Source of the DNA: Benincasa hispida
Lineage: Eukaryota; Streptophyta; Magnoliopsida; Cucurbitales; Cucurbitaceae
Length of the DNA stretch: 64,000 bases
Reading direction: 5' to 3'
Assembly (NCBI RefSeq): GCF_009727055.1
Contig: NC_052349.1
Span: 37,971,993 to 38,035,992, forward strand
The notes under the pieces were generated by a model, which had not been told where the DNA came from, did no database searches, and saw only the letters and a program-made list of their open reading frames with translations. The translations under genes and the position numbers were made by a program. Each line of letters begins with the position of its first letter. The first letter of the stretch is position 1. Positions 46,884 to 57,027 of this stretch are shown piece after piece.

Positions 46884-47944
46884 TTAACCATCGAGCTTCA
46901 ACTTCATCATTTGAAAATACCCCTTCGAGATAATTGACTAAGGGGGTCATCCAATTGTGATGCTTGGTCTGAACTTAGTCCTCTATCTCCGTAGCTTCCT
47001 CCCTCAATATGTTGGGTGCATTCAAAACCTCCACAAGTACCATTCTACTTAGGTTAGCGGCCTAAGCTACTACCAACTCGGCTAAAGAATCGGCATTTGT
47101 ATTATGAGATTGTGGTATTTTTTTCTATCTCATATTTGCTAAATGAGCTCAATATTTTTCTGACTTTTCCTAGATAGACAACCATTCTGCGATCTTTGGT
47201 CTGGTACATCTCAGATACCGATTGACAGTAATTTGGGAATGCCTGAAAATAATTAACTTGGTGACTCCAACTCCAATAGCTAGTCATAGCCCAACTAAGA
47301 GTGCTTTATATTCTACCTCATTATTTGAGGCCTGAAACTTGAACCTCAAAGCATACATAAGATGTCATTCTTCTGGTGACAACAACAACAAACCAGTTCT
47401 ACAACCCTTTCTATTGGATGACTTGTCCACATAAAGTTTTCATGGAGGGCATTGTAGCTCTTGGTTTTAGGAGATATTTCTGTTATGCATACTTCACGTT
47501 GTCACCAAGGGAGGCATATGGAGTGAACTCAGTGATGAAGTCAGTTATAGCTTGGCTTTTTATTGCAGTTCGAGGGTGAAAATGGATGTCATACTCGACC
47601 AACTTGACTGCCCATTTCATCGATCTGCCCGATGCCTCTAGCTTTTGCAACATCTGTCGCAATGGAAAACTTGTTAAAATCATTACGTTAGGTGCTTTGA
47701 AGTATAAGCGTAACCTTCAGGCTGACACCACTAAAGAGAGGGCAAGCTTCTCTACCTAGGGGTATCTCATGTATGCCCCTACCAGCGATTTGCTAGTGTA
47801 GTATATTGTTGACGGTCGACTTTCATCCTCCTTGATTAGGACAAGATACAGGAAAAGCTCTTTACTGAGTACGAGCTTGGAAAGGAGCGGGACTGAGCTT
47901 AAATAATTTTTGAGTTGCCTAAATTCCTGCTCACACTCCTCCAT
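46884..47944 (-). pseudogene. Tat RNase H region (dual)
   Basis: The first part (47944-47483) gives MEECEQEFRQLKNYLSSVPL, STIYYTSKSLVGAYMRYP and the KWAVKLVEYDIHFHPRTAIK region of the RT-linked RNase H. Further along, SNNEVEYKALLVG (around 47300-47330) marks a second RNase H-like domain, a Tat-lineage trait. The reading is broken by stops and frameshifts, and ends at the gtatc target duplication. Confidence 0.75.
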
Positions 47945-48049
47945 CCACTCAAATTTAGCTTTTTTCCTTAATACTTTAAAGAACGGAAGACACTTATCAG
48001 TAGCTCGACTTACGAAACGATTGAGAGCTGGTATCTTCCAATTCAGGCT

Positions 48050-48550
48050 CTATAGTTGCTTTATTGTTTTAGGAGGCTCCATCTCTAGCACATCTTGTAT
48101 CTTTTCTGAATTCACTTCGATTTCTCTCTGGTTTACCATAAAGCCTAGAAACTTGTCGGAAGCCACTTCGAAAGCACACTTTTCTAGGTTTAGCTTCATC
48201 TGATATCTCCTTAGGACTCTAAAGGCTTTGGCCAAGTCGTCTACATGGTGGCTCATTTTCTTGTTCTTAACCAACATATCATCCACGTATACCTCTATAT
48301 TCCTACCAATAAGAGAAGCAAACAATTTATTTATCAAACGTTGATAAGTGGCACATGCATTTTTTAGCCTAAATAGCATTACAGTATAATAGTAAAGACC
48401 TCGACTAGTGATAAAAGAGGTTTTCCCTTGATCTAGAGGGTGCATTCTAATTTGGTTATAACTGCCTCCATGAAGCTTAATAGTTCGTGGCTATAGTTGC
48501 ATTGACGAGTTTGTCTATTCTTGGGAGTGGAACACTATCTTTTGGGCAGG
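48050..48550 (-). pseudogene. Tat reverse transcriptase, second part
   Basis: On the - strand the RT resumes beside the ctttа target copy (48551-48555) with CPKDSVPLPRIDKLV, then SFITSRGLYYYTVMLFRLKN, the active site YVDDMLVK, HVDDLAKAFRVLRRYQMKLN and KFLGFMVNQREIEVN. The YVDD motif is intact over the 131-codon open stretch 48050-48445. Stops lie between the two open pieces. Confidence 0.88.
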
Positions 48551-48555
48551 CTTTA

Positions 48556-50246
48556 TGACGCGTTATTTAATGCGGTGAAACAATGGTGTAGAATGCGATG
48601 GTGGAATATGCGTTGTGCATGTAAGTTTTCTCAGTAAGACCCAAGTATAAATCCTACTGAGTTTTCTGGTAAGCCCAGGGTCGAACACAGGGACTAAGGA
48701 AGACAATATGCAATGGTAATTTTAGATCACTTTGCGGTAACAAATAAATCAAGGGGGTTGGTTTGTTGTTTATAGTATAGAATGTATGCGACGGATTTGA
48801 GAAAACAGTAATTATGCAACAGATACGCTGAGTATGCGGAGGAACAGGTTGAGAAGGTCTTTAGCTAGCGTTTCCTGAGAATGCGTTCAAGCTATGCAAT
48901 CATGCTACATTCATGCAACAACAGTTCATTTTCCAATGTAAATGTGATAGCTCCTAATTTTAGGACGCATGCGATGAATGCGATAATGTCTATAGAGCTT
49001 ATTCTTAAGTCTCTACTTCTTTCCTATGCGATGATGAAAGATGCACACAAGGACAAGGCGACCGCATACAATCATATCCTATCTCCAGGGTGCATGCGAT
49101 GCGTTAATAGCAAACAGAACTTATTCCTAAGTTTCTATCTCTTGATTATGCGGTTCTAATCCGACTCTCCCGAGCCTAGATTCTAATCTGACTTTTCCAA
49201 GCCTAGATTCTATCCTTAGACTACCCTCTCGAGTATCTCTAATGGACGAATGACGCTTACATAATACAAGACGATCGCATAGAATGAAGATCTCAGGTTA
49301 TGCTAGCTAAGTACTTCTCAACCCATTCGACAGATTTAGCTACTCATGCGTAATGTGAAGACAGTGGACAAATATAAAGATGCAATTTCCATTTTTATAA
49401 ATAGGTTCAGAGTATAGAATGACAATGGAAAATAAGGGTAGAGAGTCTGGTAGCAATATCTTGCTTCCCAAGGCTTGTACACTGTATTATCTCTATTTTG
49501 CCCAAAAGATGTCCTTGCTTTTGCAAGAGTTGGCCCTCTCTCTAATTTCGACGCTTCCCGGCACTCTTCTGAGTTCATCAGAACGATCTCTCGGTGTAAT
49601 CTCCCTTCACTCGCTTCCGCCTTCTAAGTAAAAGAAAAACTATGAACAAAGCTAACTTCTGTCTATATGGTGAACTCTGTAAAACTGAGCGAACTCTTCA
49701 ACGAAGGTAACCTTTGGTATTTATAGAGCTTCAGGGTGAAAAACCTTTTCTCTCAAATGATTGCACTGATAGGATGTCATTAATTCTCTGTCTGATGCGC
49801 CGAATATTTGTTACTGAAAAGTTGAGTGTACTTACTACAGTATGTCGTTAACGGCTTGTCAACTTAATTCAGAATTGACCGTCATCAACTTTCTATCCCA
49901 TCGTGATTTATTAAGCCTTTACCCAGATGCGCCTAGCTTGATGCGCCGGCTCTATGCAGCCACCTTCTTGAGCAGATATTCGCGAGCGCAAACAATCGCA
50001 TAGCCTTGCGGTCGTAATCTCTTAATGCGCTCGGACGTTAATTTCTTTGGATCGCATTTTCGCCTTGCGTCAACGCATTTTCCTGCATAAAATACATAGG
50101 TTAGCTGTTTTAATGCGATGGAAGCATGCGGTCGCAATGTTGCAAACTTAATGCTTTTGGACACAATATTATATATTTTTACCGTCGCAATCCTGCATTG
50201 TTTTATAACTTTGTGTTATAATAACGTGCATTTCTGCCCGTTATCA
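48556..50246 (-). mobile_element. Solo LTR of a third family, inserted in Tat reverse transcriptase
   Basis: On the - strand it starts tgataacgggcagaaatgca and ends ...aaataacgcgtca. The length is 1691 bp, with a perfect target duplication (ctta-type cttta on the + strand) at 48551-48555 and 50247-50251. It is less AT-rich than the Copia LTRs and is full of gatgcg/atgcgg phrases. The phrase ccagggtcgaacacagggac inside it is of a type common in plant gypsy LTRs, so I lean to Ty3/gypsy. No coding region is present, so it is a solo LTR or a small non-autonomous element. Confidence 0.85.
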
Positions 50247-50251
50247 CTTTA

Positions 50252-51305
50252 TTAAGATCAGTGAAATCGATGCACATTTTCCATTTTTCATTAGCTTTTC
50301 TGATGAGTACTACGTTGGACAACCATTGCAGGTAATGGACCTCTTGGATAAACTTTGTCCGTAATAGGCCATCCACATGCTCAGCTATTATCTCATTACG
50401 AGCCTGATTTAAGGATCCTCTCTTTTGGTGCACTGGTTTGTAGCTTGAGTCAATATTGAGTCGATGCACCATCACTTGTAGGTCCACGCTCACCATGTCA
50501 TCTGCAGACTAGGAAAAAAAGTCTACATTGCTTCTCAGAAAAGCTATAGTGACTTCCTTCTCATGCCTTGCCCTGATGCTGAATCTTTGAGTGTCGGATA
50601 GTAACAGAATAGATTCTAATGGCTTGGCTAACTTTCCTCGAGGCCTGAGCTCAGTCGTCAGTTCGGGATAGGTAACATCATTCAATTCTATCTCACTAAT
50701 CGATGAGTCACTCTCCAGGGGAATTGAAGTATGAGCCTCGACTCCGGGCTCTCCTGTGACTTAAAGAATCTTTTCATCTCTTTTTCTAGCAATATTACTA
50801 ATGACATGCACTACCTCTACTTTGCCTTGTGGGTTTCTCATGGTAGTCCTATAGCATTCTCGTGACATTAGTTGTTCCCCTCTCACAACTACAACTTCGC
50901 CTAAAGTAGGGAATTTCAATAACTGATGATAGGTGGATGGAACAACTTTCACTTGACGCAGACATGACCTTCCTAAGATGAGAACTCCACCATAACTGTC
51001 ACACAAGCCATGCCTCCGCCAAAGGTGACTGAAAGTTTTATGCCACCTTCTGGATATACTGTCTGCCCACCGAACCCTAACAACAGGGTCACATTTCTTT
51101 TCAAATGTTCTCGCCCCAATATCATGGTGTCGAAGGCACGAAAAGATAAGATGTTCACTGAACTACCTCCGTCCACTAGGATTTGATGCACCTTAATATT
51201 CACTATAGTCAAAGACACAACTAGGGCGTCATTGTGAGGTTGGTGTAGATTTACTGCATCTTCCTCAGAAAATTGATAAGTTGATCTACTATAATAGTAG
51301 AACAT
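50252..51305 (-). pseudogene. Tat protease and first part of reverse transcriptase
   Basis: Protease lies at 51305-50973: ALVVSLTIVNIKVHQILVDG with the VDGGSSVNIL active-site motif. The catalytic triad position reads D-G-G, where D-T/S-G is usual and D-T/G-G-S occurs in this lineage. RT starts at about 50496 with VHRLNIDSSY, HQKRGSLNQARNEIIAEHVD, FIQEVHYLQWLSNVVLIRKA and KWKMCIDFTDLNK, and stops at the third solo LTR. Several stops separate the pieces. Confidence 0.82.
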
Positions 51306-51477
51306 ATCTTTTAAACCCTTGGAGAGAGTCGGGCCTCACGTGCTTTATTTTTTTGCTTTCCTCTAAAATCACCTCAGCGTGCGATCTGTTCGACTTTGAG
51401 TTTTTTTCTTTGGTTACCATTCTGGTCACCGCTCTCTCCCATATATTCCTTTAGTTGTCCTCATTGAATTAGAGTTT

Positions 51478-53160
51478 CTATAGCCTTTTAAGGTCAAAAC
51501 ATTTTGTAGTGGGATGGGCATGGTCCCGATGGAAGAGACAATATTTCTCTCTTTTTCTTCGATGTGAACCAGCCTTCAACATGGTTGGCCACTTCAGCAT
51601 TTCCTTGTCTTGGATCTCCATCAAAACCTGTTCCATAAAGACCACCGTAGGAGTGTAACATTCAAACTTGTTAGGTAGCAAGCCTTTTTGGGTTGTCCTT
51701 TTTGGTGCCACAGACCGTTCTTCCGTCCTCCTATTTTTGTTCTCATGAAGATCTTCCTTTTCTTTTCCTTTTGATCTTTGGTGGTCTAGACGAGTGGTTT
51801 TCTCTTCCTGACCACTTCTCGAGTGAAGGAACTCTCTGATATTCATGTACTTCTGTTCCAGAGAAATGAGTTCAACATAGGTCATACCAGCTTTCTTGCC
51901 CAAGGACTAAAGGAACTTCTCGTCTCTGAGCTTGGCTATAATACCTGTCAGGGAAGTAGCGTCAATATAACCTTCAATCTGTAAAGCTTTGCTGTTAAAT
52001 CTTGCGACATATTCTCTTAGTGATTCATTCCTTCCCTGCTTTATAGTGAGAAAATGAGTGGGAGGTTTTATCTGATTTCGACCCTCTAAGAACTGGGTAA
52101 TAAACACTCTCGTCTGTTCTTGGAATGAGGCTATTTATCTCCTCTTTAGTTTTATGAACCAATTTCGGGTAGGACCTGCAAGAATAAACGAAAATGACCG
52201 ACACTTGATAGCATCTCAGACTCCATAGAGCTCCATCCATGATCGAAACGTATCTAGATGCTTTACTGGATATTTCTATCCATTATAAAGCTTTATGGTA
52301 GGTAACTTGAATTTAGAGGTATCGGCTCCTACATGATTTCATCCATGAAGGGTGAGTTTACTTGATCCAATAAATTATCAAGGTCTAACCCCTTGTGATC
52401 TTGAGTCTTTTTTATATCTCATAGGTAGTTCTAGATGCGTTATAACTCAACTACCCACAATCAGCTATCCATCTCTTTGTCATCTTCGGCTTGCTTCCTT
52501 CACCTTTGGTTGATGACATCCCGTAAATCTGTACCCAGGTCAGATTTATCTATTTATTTCATCCTCCGAGCCTCTATTCAGTCACCTATTCGGAGTTTCG
52601 AACGCCCTTGATATGTTTAAGATCTTCTGGGCTGACTCTTGGCTAGAGCATAATTTTGAACAGTAGAAGCTCGAGAATGGTGATCAACAAGTGCATGCTT
52701 CTTCGGGTCTGGGTTGTTCGTACACCTGTTGTTCCCTCCTAATATCAACTTCTTCGATGCTTTTGGTCCAAAAACTTGGGACTCCCCCACCTCTTCAATC
52801 GTTGGACCTTTACCCTTGGCTGGGTCTCAGATAATTGGGGTGGTGGTCTAGCCCAAAGGATTATGCTTTTCCTTACCATCACGTTTATTTTCCTTAGGTG
52901 GGTATATCACATTCTGCTTGATGGCTTTGATGATTGGGTTTGGTCCTCTGAGTATCTTCATGATCTGGTTCAGGTTTTGGCCTAAGCTATAAATCTTGGT
53001 GGCTAGAGCTGCATACTCCTGAGTTGGCTCATTTTCAAGCTGGTGGGTCTCCCCCACGTGAGTTTATGGAACACGTGTGGGTTATTGCCTTGGATGACGT
53101 TCACGATTCGAATCATCCCCATCGGTTGGGAGATTCTCTCTATTCACATTATTGCTCATG
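51478..53160 (-). pseudogene. Tat gag, broken
   Basis: Pieces on the - strand: an N-terminal GETHQLENEPTQEYAALATK region (from about 53060), a middle Retrotrans_gag domain (HFLTIKQGRNESLREYVARF, SLTGIIAKLRDEKFL), then SLGKKAGMTYVELISLEQKY. A basic stretch follows, ending with KYCLFHRDHAHPTTKCFDLK, a CxxH..H..C zinc-knuckle-like motif typical of this lineage. It has many stops and shifts; only 51478-51903 stays open for 141 codons. Confidence 0.82.
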
Positions 53161-53206
53161 GTTCAAACACAAAATATGGTGGTAGGGCTAAAAGATTTTT
53201 CTATTT

Positions 53207-53231
53207 CTTTCCCTACAGACGGCGTCAAGCT
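53207..53231 (-). promoter_or_regulatory. Primer-site-like sequence of the Tat element
   Basis: On the - strand: agcttgacgccgtctgtagg. This is close to the TTGGCGCCGTCTGTGGGG-type sequence that follows the 5' LTR in many plant gypsy elements. It lies just before gag and just after the LTR remnant, as expected. One or two bases have drifted. Confidence 0.6.
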
Positions 53232-53234
53232 ATT

Positions 53235-53722
53235 ATTGGTGTGGTGTTGAGTCAAATTCACTCCAACACTCAAGTTAGAATTGGGTTTGAATCTAACTCA
53301 ACTGGTAAAAAATTAGTATAAGTTTGAAAGCATACCCCTCTTTGACCGCACCTCCAGGATTATATAGGTCGTCTATTTAATAACTGAACCTAGCTTGTCC
53401 TTTCAGCTTCCAAGCTATTACCAATCTTTAATTTGCTAGTTTTCTATCTGAATCATCATTATCTGAGTTACACATTTCAGCCTTTAGTGTGCTCGACTTT
53501 TGGGTAGAACTATGACGCTTGATTCACCAATTATTTTTTACAATGTAATTATATCTCTTTAATATATTAATTGCCTAGCAAATAATTGGGCTACAGAAAA
53601 CGAAAAATGGCAACTTATTTAGTCTCCAAAAAATAATTATTTTAATATGTTCTTTTTAATGTAAACTCATGACTCATGCATACTTAGGCCATACTAAGCA
53701 TTTTTTCACATCACCTAACATT
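53235..53722 (-). mobile_element. Remnant of the Tat 5' LTR
   Basis: Non-coding sequence upstream (on the - strand) of the primer-like site, cut off near 53.7 kb by Copia LTR sequence of opposite orientation. Because the other LTR is missing, its borders are set by position only. Confidence 0.45.
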
Positions 53723-54190
53723 ACTATTTAAGACTGACTATTTCAAAGCAATGACCTAGGTAACTTGACTTAATCCTGAGCTAACTATGTACTCTTGTTC
53801 ATTCGGGATTATCCTTAGATTTGCATAGGTGAGGGTTGACTCAACAATGCCAGCTCAATAAGCCTCCCATTTCAAGGGTAAGATCGAGTAGATAGTTGGA
53901 GACATAGAATGTAAGATGAAATTCACTCCTACCCACTTTTAGGGATAGTAGAGAGGTTATTCCCTTAAGTGATGATTTCGGATCTTGAACAAGAGGCCCC
54001 ACCCTCTCATTGGCCCAAGAAGGACTCGATTTAGTGATTGGATCGTAAACCAATTGTTCCTTAGAGGATCAATGGGACTTAAGGAGCAAGATATAATCTT
54101 AGGGGTAAAACAGCTTTTGACCCAACACTTATTACGAACAACCTGTGAACATAGGATTATAAGCTCGGTTTCTTCCATTAGTTTGGACCG
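53723..54190 (+). mobile_element. Copia LTR fragment, subfamily A
   Basis: It is homologous to the middle of the solo LTR at 21913-23708: actgactatttcaaagcaat, taatcctgagctaactatg, ttcattcgggattatcct, ataagcctcccatttcaag and ggacttaaggagcaagat. Both LTR ends are missing. It is followed on the same strand by leader-like DNA and a gag start. Confidence 0.75.
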
Positions 54191-54662
54191 TGAGATTCCT
54201 ATGTTGTATTTGCTTATCGTCTTTAAGGTGGCATTAGCTAGTCGCTAACAACAACTATCTCCTTGGAAGGTTGTAATATAGGATTTGGAACAACTCAAAC
54301 TCTAGAAATGGATAGGATTTCTCAGGAGTTTTCCAACTTTAACTCTCCAATTCATTAGCATCAATGGGACCGCTAATATTTGAGATCTAAAACTGGAGGA
54401 TTACACTTATAGAATTACTAAATGTTAGTAAGTTCTTGACCAAAAACGGTAGTTAAATGACTATCAGAATATGAGTTATTCTAGAGATAGTATTTAGTCA
54501 AGAGTGTCTTGCTTTAGTGAAGGAGTATTTGACTACCCCTCGGTAACACTTATTCTAGTATCGTTGCAAATAAAATAATGAAATTTGGGTACATTATTAA
54601 TTTGTTAAAATCTTATTGGGTTTAAAAGCAATTCACTAATAGAATTTGTTTACTTTTTCAGA
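54191..54662 (+). mobile_element. Copia leader-like non-coding stretch
   Basis: It lies between the LTR fragment and the gag start. I see no gene, and no primer site is recognisable. Assigned by position only. Confidence 0.4.
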
Positions 54663-54787
54663 ATGACTAGTTCATTAATACAGTTATTCACTTCTGATAA
54701 ACTTACTGGAGACAGTTATGCTACATTGGAAATCGATTCTAAATACGATACTGGTGATAGATGATCTAAGGTTCGTGAGGAATTTCC
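54662..54787 (+). pseudogene. Copia gag N-terminal fragment, cut by an LTR insertion
   Basis: A + strand start, MTSSLIQLFTSDKLTGDSYA, matches the layout of Copia gag N-termini and the - strand gag at 63080 (LLSAEKLTGDNFSTWKHMIG). A TGA follows after about 35 codons, and the reading ends at ...EEFPP, where the LTR at 54788 begins. Confidence 0.7.
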
Positions 54788-56388
54788 TCCATGTTGGGGT
54801 TGATGCCCTAAATCTCGTAGGGTTCTGTAGTTTGTAAACACCTGTATGAACAAACATTTTGTGATGTAATAATACGAGATATTTTATTCACTATTGTCTA
54901 TGAAATATGAGATATTTTAGTTGCATTAACTACAAACCAATAAACTAAGATCCTTGGTTATCGTTGTAACTCAAGCATGTATGTGATGACATACAAGTGG
55001 ATCGTGCTCTAAGTGATAACCTAAATGGTCTGTAGTACATGGATAAAGGAGAGAAACCTTATCCTGATCACGCTACGAGTGTAGCCTAGTTTGTAGATGT
55101 TACAAGTGTTGTAGAGTGCTACAAATAGTCTGATCCTGACCATTCATGTATTAGACATGCGAGCGAAGATGCTCTATACAAAGGAGTTTGTATAAGACCG
55201 AACCATGAAACGTTTAGTCTCGTTATATAACGTCGTTCATAATAGAGACTTTCATTTCACTAGGATGACCATAGGTAACATGACTTTAATCCTGAGTGAG
55301 TTGGGAACTTCTACCTATAAGAGCGGCCCTTTGATTTGTATAGGTGCGAGTGGCCAGATCGCCAACTCAAACCTACTACTTTGAGGATTCGTCTGATTGG
55401 AGAGCTCAGAACTCAGTTACACAAGACAAAATTCACTTTTTCCACGATTCAGGGGTAAGTAAATAAATTGCTCCCTTAAGCATTCTCATATGCTTCCTAG
55501 CAAGAAAAGCAACGCCTTTTTTATAAACTCTTTTTAATTAACAAGTAGGGCTTCACGTAAGATCTGTATGATAAAAGAAGAGGGTACTGAAATGAAGGAT
55601 ATGGCTAAGTTCTATTCTTCGGTAGTGCATAGGCTCTGGCTTCTTCCTCTAAGGAATGTTTTAGAAGAAAAAGGTAAAATAGGAATCTGCTAGGCAGCGT
55701 GTGGAATGGCCGAGAGCGGACACTCTTATTTATTTTATGCAATTTTTGATCCATTCCTAGAGGAGCCATATGAGGCAGAAAAGCTTTCTGCATCATCAGT
55801 GGCGCTGGCGCAACGTGCCCTTTACGCCCAGTCATTCCAAAGAAAAAAGGTGAACGTCGGTGAAGGAAGTCTACCTTTGAAGCCTAGTTCCCATTTCCTC
55901 GATGTCGGCTCATCACATCCTGAGGTTGAAGAAGGTCCCCCCAGGAAATAAAGAGCTATGCTATAAGCGAAAGAGAATCTACTAGTTTAGTTCAGATCTG
56001 GGATTTTGAGAAGGATATAAGGGGCCCCGTCCGCTCACGCTCCTTACCACCATAACTTTGGCAACCACCGTAGGAGGTGTGAATCGGATCGACTCGACTG
56101 ATATGATAGAAAAAGTACCTGGACCTGGATCCAAGATCACGATATCCAGACATTTTCTAAATATAGAGTAAGTGATGTTTTCATTAATTTAATAAAGTGG
56201 ATCTCCCCCTTTCAAAATCGGACGTGAAAGTTTCTTTTCATTCGGCGCTATTGAACTGAAGGATGAACGAATGTCTGAGCTGGGTATTGGTGCTACTAGT
56301 AACTTTGGTAAAAGAAGAAGATGTTTTGTTTTCACGAATCCAACTGACATAGTGGCGCTTACAGACTTCAGATTGACGATCAATGAAC

Positions 56389-56430
56389 TCGCCCATTGTC
56401 CAAGATTCCCCACTGCTGCCCCCCGTGGGG
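56389..56430 (-). pseudogene. rrn18: Fragment of mitochondrial small-subunit (18S, bacterial 16S-like) rRNA gene
   Basis: On the - strand it reads ggcagcagtggggaatcttg followed by gacaatgggcga, the conserved stretch near position 360-390 of bacterial-type 16S rRNA. The CTTGGACAATGGGCGA form is that of alphaproteobacteria and plant mitochondria; plastids have TTTTCCGCAATGGGCGA. Homology fades on both sides after roughly 40 bases. It is a relic, not a gene; such short rRNA repeats are common in plant mitochondrial DNA. Confidence 0.7.
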
Positions 56431-56690
56431 CCGGGAGCAAGCCTTATTCAAAAAAAAGAAAAGAAGTGTGCCACGAAGGAAGAGAAGTTGTTGGCCCAGT
56501 GCATTTGACCGAGGGATAAGAGAACGGACTCTGCAGAACCGTTTCACCTAATCGATCGTGGTTTCGAATGAAGAGTGCTCTGCCCCTGCAGTGGTTCTTT
56601 ATTCCCTCAAGGCTTGCTTGTCGCTTATTTGCCCCTATGCCTATCTTGCGGCACCGTTGATGGTTGGCCTTACTGGAGATCGTGAGCGTC

Positions 56691-57027
56691 NNNNNNNNNN
56701 NNNNNNNNNNNNNNNNNNNNNNNNNNNNNNNNNNNNNNNNNNNNNNNNNNNNNNNNNNNNNNNNNNNNNNNNNNNNNNNNNNNNNNNNNNNNNNNNNNNN
56801 NNNNNNNNNNNNNNNNNNNNNNNNNNNNNNNNNNNNNNNNNNNNNNNNNNNNNNNNNNNNNNNNNNNNNNNNNNNNNNNNNNNNNNNNNNNNNNNNNNNN
56901 NNNNNNNNNNNNNNNNNNNNNNNNNNNNNNNNNNNNNNNNNNNNNNNNNNNNNNNNNNNNNNNNNNNNNNNNNNNNNNNNNNNNNNNNNNNNNNNNNNNN
57001 NNNNNNNNNNNNNNNNNNNNNNNNNNN
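56691..57027. other. Assembly gap (337 N)
   Basis: Undetermined bases inside the organelle insert, directly before a run of G (gatggggcgggggggggggg). The size may be an estimate. Long ORFs that cross it are artefacts. Confidence 1.

Larger units (their letters stand above)
40560..53690 (-). mobile_element. Old Ty3/gypsy element with Tat-lineage features, nested and truncated at both ends
   Basis: Read on the - strand from about 53690: part of a 5' LTR, a primer-site-like ttgacgccgtctgtaggg (53207-53231), gag, protease, RT, RNase H with a second RNase H-like stretch, integrase, then an antisense ORF on the other strand. Known of the lineage: Tat elements have a dual RNase H and often extra ORFs between pol and the 3' LTR. 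Three solo LTRs (42090-44388, 45065-46878, 48556-50246) interrupt pol. The 3' LTR is missing because the Copia LTR ending at 40553 abuts the antisense ORF. Many stops and frameshifts show that it is long dead. Confidence 0.85.

Noticed and set aside
48881..50164. ORFs of 70-92 codons near 49-50 kb
   Set aside because: All fall inside the solo LTR at 48556-50246 and have no domain.
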